Part shown: one piece after another, positions 50,381-57,691 of the stretch
Position numbering within the stretch: position 1 is the first letter of the stretch
Layout of the letters: each line of letters opens with the position of its first letter
NCBI GenBank assembly: GCA_032119795.1
Contig: JAUMFO010000001.1
Location: 57,987 to 121,986, forward strand
Direction of reading: 5' to 3'
Source: JAGIBJ01 sp032119795
GTDB taxonomy: Bacteria > Actinomycetota > Thermoleophilia > Solirubrobacterales > Solirubrobacteraceae
Length of the DNA: 64,000 bases
The notes under the pieces: generated by a model
What the model was told of the DNA's origin: nothing
Databases searched by the model: none
The model's input: only the letters and a program-made list of their open reading frames with translations
Position numbers and translations under genes: made by a program

Positions 50381-51553
50381 TTACCAGACAGCCAGTCGGT
50401 CGAGCCCTTGCTCGAGCACTGCGCGGTCTGCGGCAAACGACAGCCGTACCCAGTCGTTGCCTCCGACAGCATCGAAGTCGGTCCCCGGGGTGAGTGCCAC
50501 GCCCGTCTCGTCAAGCAGCCGCTTGCACCAGTCGACGGAGCCGCCTAGTCCTCGTGACGCGAGCTGCTCGGCAATGTCGGCGTAGACGTAGAACGCGCCG
50601 TCGGCGGGAGCCGTCTCACCCCAGCCCAGCGCCGGGAGACGATCGATCACCAGCGCGCGGTGGTCTCGGTACCGCGCCACTGCCGCCTCAGCCGCAGCGT
50701 ACGACGCGGGCGTGAACGCCGCGACCGCCGCATGCTGCGCGAGCGCCGGCGGGCAGAGCGCCAGGTTGCCGGCCAGCGCGTCCACCGGCGCGACCAGATC
50801 CTCCGGAAGCAGCGCCCACCCCAGGCGCCAGCCCGTCATCCCCCAGTACTTGGAGAACGACGAGACCACGATCGGCTCGCGGCCGTGCTCCCAGGCGCTC
50901 GTGGCAGACTGGTCGCCATACGTGATGCCGTGGTAGATCTCGTCGCTGACGAGCCTCGCGCCGGCCGCCGCACACCAGGCCACCAGCGCCGCCATCTCGT
51001 CGCGGTCGACCATCGTGCCCGTCGGGTTCGCCGGCGACGCCAGGATGACACCCGCCAGCGGCCCACCCTCGCTCGCGGCCCGATCCAAGAGCTCCGGCGT
51101 CGGCTGGTAGCGGGTATCTGCGCCGCAGGGAATGTCGACGACCTCGCAGCCCAGCGACGCCAGAATGTTGCGGTAGGCCGGGTAGCCAGGCCGGGCGAGT
51201 GCGACGCGGTCGCCCGGTTCAAACGCCGCCAAGAACGCCAACACGAACGCACCGGACGACCCAGTGGTGATCGCCACCTGCGCCGGGTCGACCGACAGGC
51301 CGTACCACCGCTCGTAGTGGCGGGCCAGCGACTGGCGCAGCGCAGGCACCCCAAGCGCGGCGGTATAGCCGAGCGACGCACCAGAGGTGAGGAGCTCGGC
51401 GGCCAGTTCGCGCACGTCGGCGGGAGCACCGCCGCCCGGTTCGCCGGCGCAGAGCGAGAAGACGTCGAGGCCCGCGCTTTGGCGCTCGCCAACGGCGGCG
51501 AGCACCTCCATCACGGCAAACGGGGGAACGGCCGAGCGCCGTGAGACTTTCAC
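50381..51553 (-). CDS. PLP-dependent aminotransferase, class I/II
   Basis: A 390-residue fold-type I aminotransferase. Motifs: DVFSLCAGEPGG, SLGYTAALGVPALRQSLARHY, TTGSSGAFVLAFLAAFEPGDRVALARPGYPAYRNI, ILASPANPTGTMVDRDE (Asn/Asp face), ARLVSDEIYHGITY, the PLP Lys in VVSSFSKYWGMTGWRLGW (about residue 232), and WVRLSFA with the carboxylate-binding Arg. It resembles aspartate/aromatic-type aminotransferases, but the substrate is open. The start is GTG at 51553; the upstream frame shows no conservation. 38 bp from the end of the DUF2252 gene on the same strand. Confidence 0.93.
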   Translation of the reverse strand: MKVSRRSAVPPFAVMEVLAAVGERQSAGLDVFSLCAGEPGGGAPADVRELAAELLTSGASLGYTAALGVPALRQSLARHYERWYGLSVDPAQVAITTGSSGAFVLAFLAAFEPGDRVALARPGYPAYRNILASLGCEVVDIPCGADTRYQPTPELLDRAASEGGPLAGVILASPANPTGTMVDRDEMAALVAWCAAAGARLVSDEIYHGITYGDQSATSAWEHGREPIVVSSFSKYWGMTGWRLGWALLPEDLVAPVDALAGNLALCPPALAQHAAVAAFTPASYAAAEAAVARYRDHRALVIDRLPALGWGETAPADGAFYVYADIAEQLASRGLGGSVDWCKRLLDETGVALTPGTDFDAVGGNDWVRLSFAADRAVLEQGLDRLAVW

Positions 51554-51591
51554 GCGCTCATAGTACGACGCGCGGCGCGCGGCGCCCTTGC

Positions 51592-53088
51592 TCAGAGCCC
51601 GCGGAGGACCTGGATGCGGCCGTCGACCTCGGCCTGCAGCAGCGCCTGGTAGTCGCGCTCGTTCTGATCCGCATAGCGCGCACCGAACTCGGTGATCGCG
51701 TCGACGATCTCGGGATCGGTCCCGAGGTAGCCGGCGATCGTCGCCGCGTCGCCAGAGCGGGCGTGTGCCCTCGCAAGGACCGCCCCGCACTCCTCGGCGT
51801 AGACGCGCAACCCGGTCTCCGTCAGGCGCTCGATCTTCACGGAGCCTTTCTTGTCTCGCAGCTGGCGCACGTAGTAGTCGGGGCTGCCGTCGCCGGCATG
51901 GTTGAGCCACCCGAGGAACACGTCGCCGGTCGTCTGCATCACCTTCTGGCCACGGACCACACGCTCGCCGTTGTGCGCGTACGTGCTCGGGCCGGCATAC
52001 GGCGCGAACACCGACTCCTTGACCTCCTTGAGCTGCAAGAAGAGCGGGTCGTCGTCGCGATCGCCGACCAGCAGAATGATGTAGGCCTCGATGCCGACGG
52101 AGCCGACGCCGACGACCTTGCGCGCCACATCCTGGAAGCGGTACCGCTCGATGACTGCGGCCTTCTCGGGATCGAGCGTGCTGGTGTAGCGAGCGAAGTC
52201 CTCCTGCACCACGTCGAGCACGTGGTGGCCCGTGAGGCGCTCCACCAGCGGCGGCTCCTCATGCAGCCGGAACGAGCCATCGGGGAGGCGCTCGGCAAAG
52301 CGCTCGAGTGATCCCACGCTCGTGCGCGTCTCCGCCTTCGCGAAGTCCTTGCGCATCTGCGAAAGGCTTGCTTTGTCTGCCCGCCTACTCAGAATCGGGA
52401 GGTCGTGGGTGATCTCACGCCGGTGGTAGTAGACGTCGAGGTGCCGCATCGCCGCGAAGCTCCACATCGACCAGCGGTAGGCGTCGACGGCCGCAGCCGC
52501 CACCGAGCGAGCGACCTCCTCCCCCGCGTCGACGTCACGCGCGGCGATCACGCAGCTCGCCGCCAGCCGTTTGAGATCCCACTCAAATGGGGCCGGCAGC
52601 GTCTGGTCGAAGTCGTTGAGGTCAAAGACCAGGCGGCGATCCGGCGATGCGAACACGCCGAAGTTCAGAAGGTGCGCGTCGCCGGAGCTCTGCACTCGCA
52701 GGTTGCTCGTCGGGAGCGGCGCGAGGTCGGCGGCCATGATCGCGGCGGAGCCTCGAAAGAACGTGAACGGCGAGGCCAACATGCGCCCGTAGCGGATCGG
52801 GATCAGCGGCTGGATGCGCTGGGCCGACTCGGCCTCGAGGATCGCTACCGGGTCTTTGCGATCAGCCGGCGGCGCCCACTCGGCGTTCCAGCTGCGCTCG
52901 ACCTCCGTTGCGAGCTTGGCGCCGCGATCCGCCCGCTCCTGTGCGAGCGCCGCGAGGCCAAGATCCGGCGCCGGGTAGGCCCCTTTGGGCGGCTTCGCGG
53001 CTTTGCCGGGCTTCTTGGCCTTTTCCGCCTTCGGGCCCTTTCCAGCCGACTTCTTGTCCTTCTTCGACTTCGGCGCGCTGCCACTCAT
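51592..53088 (-). CDS. DUF2252 family protein
   Basis: A 498-residue protein. The first 45 residues are Lys/Ala/Pro-rich and probably disordered (KSKKDKKSAGKGPKAEKAKK). The DUF2252 domain shows IPIRYGRMLASPFTFFRGSAAIMAADLA, QSSGDAHLLNFGVFASPDRRLVFDLNDFDQTLPAPFEWDLKRLAASCVIAARD, and FLQLKEVKESVFAPY, GQKVMQTTGDVFLGW, YYVRQLRDKKGSVKIE. GDAHLLNFG and DLNDFD are like the catalytic and metal loops of aminoglycoside phosphotransferase/kinase-like folds. The function has not been demonstrated to my knowledge. ATG at 53088. Confidence 0.92.
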   Translation of the reverse strand: MSGSAPKSKKDKKSAGKGPKAEKAKKPGKAAKPPKGAYPAPDLGLAALAQERADRGAKLATEVERSWNAEWAPPADRKDPVAILEAESAQRIQPLIPIRYGRMLASPFTFFRGSAAIMAADLAPLPTSNLRVQSSGDAHLLNFGVFASPDRRLVFDLNDFDQTLPAPFEWDLKRLAASCVIAARDVDAGEEVARSVAAAAVDAYRWSMWSFAAMRHLDVYYHRREITHDLPILSRRADKASLSQMRKDFAKAETRTSVGSLERFAERLPDGSFRLHEEPPLVERLTGHHVLDVVQEDFARYTSTLDPEKAAVIERYRFQDVARKVVGVGSVGIEAYIILLVGDRDDDPLFLQLKEVKESVFAPYAGPSTYAHNGERVVRGQKVMQTTGDVFLGWLNHAGDGSPDYYVRQLRDKKGSVKIERLTETGLRVYAEECGAVLARAHARSGDAATIAGYLGTDPEIVDAITEFGARYADQNERDYQALLQAEVDGRIQVLRGL

Positions 53089-53167
53089 GGCGCCGATATT
53101 GACCGCCGGCGCGGTCGCTGGCAAGCGACGGTAGCCAGCGCCCGGACGATCCGGCAGGATGTGCGGC

Positions 53168-53545
53168 ATGCCGCTCCTCCACTCCCCCGGTTCCGCTCTC
53201 GTTCGCACCGTCGCCCTCGCCGCCACGGCCGGCGCGATCACGCTGTTTGCGGGCTGCGGAAGCGACGACAACGGTGGCGGCTCAGGCAGCAGCAGCAACA
53301 CCATCACCGCAACCACCGGCGATGCGATCTTCGAAGCCGCCGGCTGCGCCAGCTGCCACACGCTGGCCGCCGCGGGTGCCAAGGGCACGATCGGGCCGAA
53401 CCTCGACGAGGACAAGCCCGCAGCCGGCGAGGTCGTCGAGAAGGTCACCAACGGCGACGGCTCGATGCCGTCGTTCAAGAACCGGATGACGCCCGCACAG
53501 ATCCAGGCGGTCGCCGACTACGTCGCGAGCGTCGCCGGCCAGTAG
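53168..53545 (+). CDS. Lipoprotein c-type cytochrome (small, mono-heme)
   Basis: A 125-residue exported protein. The signal peptide ends in the lipobox LFAGC, so the mature N-terminus is a lipidated Cys. A Gly/Ser linker precedes a class I cytochrome c domain: AIFEAAGCASCHTLAAAGAKGTIGPNLDE (heme CxxCH), SMPSFKNRMTPAQIQAVADYVASV (distal Met and final helix). It carries electrons on the outer face of the membrane. No oxidase genes adjoin. ATG at 53168; another ATG three codons upstream is in frame. Convergent with the GNAT gene. Confidence 0.92.
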   Translation: MPLLHSPGSALVRTVALAATAGAITLFAGCGSDDNGGGSGSSSNTITATTGDAIFEAAGCASCHTLAAAGAKGTIGPNLDEDKPAAGEVVEKVTNGDGSMPSFKNRMTPAQIQAVADYVASVAGQ

Positions 53546-53569
53546 CCGAGCAACTGGCCGGCGCCGAGT

Positions 53570-54100
53570 TCATCCCGGCTCGGCGAGTTCTAGCCCCAAA
53601 ATCGCAATGTCTTGCCGGACGCCGGAGAGTTCCGTGACCTTCGGCAGCAAACCCCAGCGCTGAAAGCCGAACGACTCAGCCAAGCGCCGGCTTGCGTCGT
53701 TGACGGCAAACGTGATCCACAGCAGCGTGCGGACGCCAACGCCAGGCGCCGCCGCGATGGCGTGCCGGGTGAGTGCCTGGCCGACGCCCCGCCCGTGGGC
53801 ATGCGGCGCGACGTACACGCCAACCTCGACCGTGGTGTCGTAGGCCGGCCGACCGTAGTAGTCGCTGAAGCTCAGCCAGCCGACGACCTCGCCGCCCTGC
53901 TCGGCCACCCAGATCGGGCGGTGGTCCGGCGCGTGCATCACAAACCACGCCATCCGCGACTCGACGGTGACGGGCTCCAGATCGGCCGTCGACTGCCGGC
54001 TGGGGATCGAGGCGTTGTAGATCGCGACGATCGCGGTGAGGTCGTCTAGCCGCGCGATGCGGATCGCTGGGTGATCCCTGCCGTGGGCTTCTGCCGTCAC
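53570..54100 (-). CDS. GNAT acetyltransferase (phosphinothricin acetyltransferase-like)
   Basis: A 176-residue GNAT enzyme: IRIARLDDLTAIVAIYNASIPSRQSTADLEPVTVESRMAWF at the N-terminus, IWVAEQGGEVVGWLSFSDYYGRPAYDTTVEVGVYVAPHAHGRGVGQALTRHAI (acetyl-CoA motif A, HGRGVGQAL), then VNDASRRLAESFGFQRWGLLPKV. The pattern of YN-SIP-RQSTAD and YYGRPAYD-T-E-SVYV matches the Pat/Bar group that acetylates phosphinothricin-like amines or methionine sulfoximine. Start GTG at 54100; no Shine-Dalgarno is clear. Confidence 0.88.
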   Translation of the reverse strand: MTAEAHGRDHPAIRIARLDDLTAIVAIYNASIPSRQSTADLEPVTVESRMAWFVMHAPDHRPIWVAEQGGEVVGWLSFSDYYGRPAYDTTVEVGVYVAPHAHGRGVGQALTRHAIAAAPGVGVRTLLWITFAVNDASRRLAESFGFQRWGLLPKVTELSGVRQDIAILGLELAEPG

Positions 54101-54131
54101 CGTCTGCCCCAGGCCCGGTGAACGCGCCGCG

Positions 54132-54809
54132 TTAGGCGCCGAGGCGGTTGGCAGCTGGGTCGCGCAGCACGGCCGCAACGTGGCCGTACATCCGCTCCTT
54201 GATGCGGCCCATCGTCGCCCCGTCCTTGTGGACGAGTGCTTCGGCGCGGCCTACCGCCCAGGCGAGGAGCTTGGGGTCTTTGGTGGCGTGATCGACGATG
54301 CCGTGTTCCGCAGCGTCCTTGCCGCCGTAGCGGCGCCCCATCGTCATCGCCTCGTGGGCGGTGGCGATCGGCAGCCGAGACTGCAAGAGCGCCGCCATGC
54401 CGGGGGTGAACGGAATGTGGATGTCGACTTCCGGGGTGCACCAGAAGCCGCGGTCTTCGCGCATGACTTTGAGGTCGTGGGCGGTGGCGAGCATGGCGCC
54501 GGCGGCAAAGCAGTGGCCCTGGATCGCCGCGACCGTCGGCGCCGGAAACAGCAGGACGCGCGCGAAGACGCCGTGCACGGTGTCGATGAAAGCCTGTGCC
54601 TCATCCTGGTGCTCGCCGATCCACGCCAAATCCAGGCCGTTGGACCAGAACTTCCCGTCAGCCTTCGTCACGAGCGCCTTGGGGCCCGCCGCCGCCTCGA
54701 CCTCGTCGAGCGCCGCATTGATCCCAGCGATCCACGGCGGGTTGAAGCGGTTCTCGTCGTCGCCGAGATTGAGGATGAAGACGTCGCCGTCGCGTTCGAG
54801 CGTGGGCAC
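54132..54809 (-). CDS. Enoyl-CoA hydratase/isomerase family protein
   Basis: A 225-residue crotonase-fold protein: VFILNLGDDENRFNPPWIAGINAALDEVEA at the N-terminus, FWSNGLDLAWIGEHQDEAQAFIDTVHGVFARVLLFPAPTVAAIQGHCFAAGAMLATAHDLKVMRED (oxyanion-hole strand-turn), GFWCTPEVDIHIPFTPGMAALLQSRL, GRRYGGKDAAEHGIVDHA. The pair of catalytic Glu of true enoyl-CoA hydratase is not evident. The PEVDIHIPF segment recalls delta3,delta2-enoyl-CoA isomerase-type (PECI-like) members. GTG at 54809 with AAGGAG 7 bp upstream fixes the start. Divergent from the esterase gene. Confidence 0.87.
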   Translation of the reverse strand: MPTLERDGDVFILNLGDDENRFNPPWIAGINAALDEVEAAAGPKALVTKADGKFWSNGLDLAWIGEHQDEAQAFIDTVHGVFARVLLFPAPTVAAIQGHCFAAGAMLATAHDLKVMREDRGFWCTPEVDIHIPFTPGMAALLQSRLPIATAHEAMTMGRRYGGKDAAEHGIVDHATKDPKLLAWAVGRAEALVHKDGATMGRIKERMYGHVAAVLRDPAANRLGA

Positions 54810-55037
54810 GGAGCAGCTCCTTGTGGTCGGGTCGCGGCAGGTGCCGGCGCCCGGGTCGTCGGCCCGCAGTCTGCCTGATCTGGCGCCCGTCCGCGTGACA
54901 GCGCGACCGGGGTGCGATACAAGCCCTGGATGTCCCAGCCCCGGTACGCCCGCGAAACGCTCCGTGAGGAGCACGGCGGGCTCGTCCATCGCCAGTTCGG
55001 CCCGGCGAGTCCAGCCAGCCTCGCCACACGCCGCGTG

Positions 55038-56021
55038 ATGCGCGCCACGATCCATCCGACGGTCTCGGCGTTCCGGCCCACCACGCGCGGAATCACGCTC
55101 GGCCGTAAGGCGCTCGGCGCTTCATCTCCGCCGCTGCGCGGGACCAAGCTCGAGCGCCGACTGCTCGGCGGCGTGCCCGTCGAGTGGACGGTCGCGCCAC
55201 GAGCCAAGGGCGTCGACGCCCACCAGCGCGTCGTGCTCTACCTCCACGGCGGCGGCTTCGTGATCGGCTCGCCCGCCACGCACCGCAACCTCGTCTCCCG
55301 CATCTCGCAGGTCCTGTCGACGCCGGTCGCTTCGGTGAAGTACCGGATGGTGCCGGAAGGCTCGATCCAGACGAGCCAGTCCGACTGCTTGGACGCCTAC
55401 CGCGGCCTGCTCGATGAGGGCTACCCGCCGGAGGCGATCATCGTCGCCGGCGACTCGGCCGGTGGCAACCTCGCGGCCTACGTGGCGCTCGCCGCGCAGG
55501 ACGAGGGCCTCCCGGCTCCGACGGCGCTGATGCTGCTCTCGCCTTGGGTCGACCTGGGCACCGGCGGCACGTCGCGGCAGACGAACTTCAAGACGGAGTC
55601 ATTCATCGGCGGCGACGTCCTCGCGCGCATCGCTCGAGCGATCGTGCCGGACGAGGCCGAGCGCGCGAACTGGCGCAACTCGCCGATCAACGCCTCACCC
55701 GAGCAGCTCGCGGCGCTCCCACCGACGCTCATCCAGGTGGGCGACGCGGAGGTCCTGCTCGACGACGGCGTCGAGCTGGCGCACCGCATCGCTGCGGCCG
55801 GCGGCACCGTCGAACTCCAGAACTACGCGGGCCAGGGGCATGTCGTGGCCATGTGGAACGCCAACCCTGAATCTCGCCGTGCACTCAAGGAACTCGCCGT
55901 GTGGCTGCGTGGCGTGCTGCCCGACGAGCGCGATCCCGAGATGCCCAGCGACGACGTCGTGCGGGACGCCGTGGCGCAGCCAAGCGGCGCACCTGGGGCG
56001 GCCGGGTCGATGCCCGCCTAG
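55038..56021 (+). CDS. Alpha/beta hydrolase, HSL-family esterase
   Basis: A 327-residue esterase of the hormone-sensitive-lipase group. The oxyanion motif VVLYLHGGGFVIGSPATHR, nucleophile elbow VAGDSAGGNLAAYVAL (Ser), acid QVGDAEVLLDDGVELAHR (Asp) and GQGHVVAMW (His) are in the right order. It hydrolyses short-chain acyl esters. The start is uncertain: the frame is open from 54912. I prefer the ATG at 55038 (IHPTVSAFRPTTRGITLG) because it fits the usual family N-terminus and leaves a proper divergent promoter gap, but an ATG at 54930 would add 36 residues. The C-terminal 30 residues are Pro/Ala-rich and variable. Confidence 0.87.
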   Translation: MRATIHPTVSAFRPTTRGITLGRKALGASSPPLRGTKLERRLLGGVPVEWTVAPRAKGVDAHQRVVLYLHGGGFVIGSPATHRNLVSRISQVLSTPVASVKYRMVPEGSIQTSQSDCLDAYRGLLDEGYPPEAIIVAGDSAGGNLAAYVALAAQDEGLPAPTALMLLSPWVDLGTGGTSRQTNFKTESFIGGDVLARIARAIVPDEAERANWRNSPINASPEQLAALPPTLIQVGDAEVLLDDGVELAHRIAAAGGTVELQNYAGQGHVVAMWNANPESRRALKELAVWLRGVLPDERDPEMPSDDVVRDAVAQPSGAPGAAGSMPA

Positions 56022-56074
56022 GGAGAGGCAGCGAGGCGTCCCGCCGCCAGCGGGACGCCTACCATTGGCTCGCG

Positions 56075-56596
56075 ATGCCACCTGCTCGTCGTCCCCGCTC
56101 ACGAATCGTCGAATCGCCCGCAGAGCAACGTCCTGGCGAGACGCTGATCTGGACTGACGGCGCTTGCAGCGGCAACCCGGGCCCCGGCGGCTGGGCCGCG
56201 ATCGTCGTGCCACCCGATGGGGGCGAGCCGATCGAGCTCTCCGGCGGCGAACGGCAGACGACCAACAACCGCATGGAACTCTCGGGCGCGCTCCATGGCC
56301 TGCGCTCGCTGCCGGATGACGCCACGGTCTGCGTCGTCACCGATTCCCAGCTGATGGTGAACTCGATGACGACCTGGCTTGCAGGCTGGAAGCGCAAGGG
56401 CTGGAAGACGGCGGCCGGCAAGCCCGTCAAGAACCAAGATCTCGTCGAAGCGCTCGACGCCGAGGTGCAGCGCCTGGCGGCCGTGCGCTGGCACTGGGTA
56501 CGCGGCCACCAGACGGGCTCGGGCCACGAGCACAAGGCGCTCAACGACCGCGCCGACCAGCTCGCAGTGGCGGCAGCAGCCAACGTCCGCGCCTAG
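56075..56596 (+). CDS. rnhA: Ribonuclease HI
   Basis: A 173-residue RNase H that cleaves the RNA strand of RNA-DNA hybrids. The catalytic acids are all present: LIWTDGACSGNPGPGGWAAIV (Asp), TTNNRMELSGALHGL (Glu), VCVVTDSQLMVNSMTTWLAGWKRKGWKT (Asp, followed by the basic protrusion), and HALNDRAD-type KALNDRADQLA (last Asp). The handle region HWVRGHQTGSGHEHK is of bacterial type I. A 25-residue basic N-terminal extension precedes the domain. ATG at 56075, 53 bp past the esterase stop. Confidence 0.95.
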   Translation: MPPARRPRSRIVESPAEQRPGETLIWTDGACSGNPGPGGWAAIVVPPDGGEPIELSGGERQTTNNRMELSGALHGLRSLPDDATVCVVTDSQLMVNSMTTWLAGWKRKGWKTAAGKPVKNQDLVEALDAEVQRLAAVRWHWVRGHQTGSGHEHKALNDRADQLAVAAAANVRA

Positions 56597-57065
56597 CACG
56601 CGAGGGCTGCTCAGGAGGGGGCGACAGGCAATCCATGTCCGCCGCCCCCACCTCGGCAGTCCTCAGCGAACAGGAATACTCGACGGGCGACCCGGGATGG
56701 GCTGATCGCGCGCCACCCGGTGGGCAAGCGTGGGCTTCGGCGAAGAAAAGATGCTGTTTTACCTCTAGACGGTGCATCAGTGGAGCGTGAACGCGCCAAC
56801 CCGAAGGGCGCCGCCTGGATCACCCGTCCGCGGCCACCAGCGGGCCATGCGGGAGACGCGTCGACGATCGTATGAGTAGCGGCCTTCTGCTCCGATGGGG
56901 AGAGAGAGCACGCACTCCGGAGTGGCCATCTGTACGATCCTCGTCCCTGCAGGGTTCGGAAGTGCCCTGCAACATCCGTCACAGTGGACGGGCCACTCGT
57001 TGTTCGCCGCCTAGGCCTCCGATACACTTTCTAAACTCTTCCGACCTGCTACCGGTCTTCTCTGC
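56597..57065. other. Long gap upstream of the LPFTG gene, no gene seen
   Basis: 469 bp without a convincing reading frame on either strand; candidate frames have no conserved-looking peptide and poor start sites. The last about 60 bp, CCTCCGATACACTTTCTAAA and following, are AT-richer than the surroundings and probably contain the promoter of the LPFTG gene. Short dyads such as CCACCCGGTGG are present. I could not match a known riboswitch. Confidence 0.45.
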
Positions 57066-57365
57066 ATGCTGCATCGCCGCCTCCTCGCCCTATCTCTGAC
57101 GGCTCTCGTCTTCGCCCCCGCTACTTCGTTCGCCGCGTCGGCAACGCAGGACGCCTACGACGACAACGATGACGTCGTCGTCCAGGACGAGACCGACACG
57201 GGGAGCGACGACACCACCCCGACGGATACCGCCGATGCGACTCCGACGGCCACCAGCACTTCGAGCCTGCCGTTCACCGGCCTCGAAGCTGGCCTGATTG
57301 CCGCCGCAGGCCTTGGCCTGGCGGGCACTGGCGTGGCATTGCGCCGCGCCGCTCGCGAGCAGTAG
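57066..57365 (+). CDS. Small LPFTG-type cell-surface protein
   Basis: A 99-residue protein. The signal peptide is at 1-25 (RRLLALSLTALVFAPATSFAASA). The mature part is only about 42 residues, acidic and Thr-rich (DDNDDVVVQDETDTGSDDTTPTDTADATPTATSTSS). The C-terminus is a sortase signal: LPFTG at 68-72, hydrophobic GLIAAAGLGLAGTGVAL, then RRAAREQ. If a sortase acts on it, the product would be a short, negatively charged peptide linked to the cell wall. No sortase gene lies in this window. ATG at 57066. Confidence 0.78.
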   Translation: MLHRRLLALSLTALVFAPATSFAASATQDAYDDNDDVVVQDETDTGSDDTTPTDTADATPTATSTSSLPFTGLEAGLIAAAGLGLAGTGVALRRAAREQ

Positions 57366-57411
57366 GTAGCAACGGCAAGCGGGCGCCTCTCGGCTCCGCC
57401 AACGTTTTTCT

Positions 57412-57435
57412 CGAGGGCCGCGTCAGCGGCCCTCG
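57412..57435. terminator. Hairpin between convergent genes, overlapping a 3' end
   Basis: CGAGGGCCGC-GTCA-GCGGCCCTCG forms a perfect 10-bp stem. The right arm is the last codons of the minus-strand gene at 57423, and the loop covers its stop codon. TTTTT precedes the left arm on the plus strand. Confidence 0.6.
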
Positions 57436-57635
57436 GTCGTTGTGGACGCGTCGGCGGCCTGCTCGAAGCCCGCGCAGCGCAGCACCGGCAGCGGCGGGTA
57501 CTTCACGTACCCGGGCTCCTTCCGCAGGCCTCGCTCGCACATCACGAAGACGGAGCCACGACCGCTCTTGATCACCCGAACGTGCGCACACGCGACGCAC
57601 AAACCGGTCGGGGGAGGCATCGCAGGCGGACTCAT
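57423..57635 (-). CDS. Small cysteine-rich protein, possible zinc ribbon
   Basis: A 70-residue protein: TGLCVACAHVRVIKSGRGSVFVMCERGLRKEPGYVKYPPLPVLRCAGFE. Four Cys (two in CVAC, one in MCERG, one in RCAGF) are spaced as in a zinc-ribbon or metal knuckle. Short proteins of this pattern, with 'C--C-h-r-v-----S-F--C', are common in actinobacteria and of unknown function. ATG at 57635; another ATG 16 codons upstream is in frame but the sequence before MSPPAMPPPT looks unconserved. Confidence 0.75.
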   Translation of the reverse strand: MSPPAMPPPTGLCVACAHVRVIKSGRGSVFVMCERGLRKEPGYVKYPPLPVLRCAGFEQAADASTTTEGR

Positions 57636-57691
57636 CGCTGCATGATCGCGTGCAAGGCGGTCCCGGTGCCGGGCCCCTAGCATGGCCTCTG

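Noticed and set aside
56611..57027. A 138-residue minus-strand gene in the long gap
   Set aside because: No conserved-looking segment, no ribosome-binding site, and Arg/Ser-rich composition typical of non-coding GC-rich frames.
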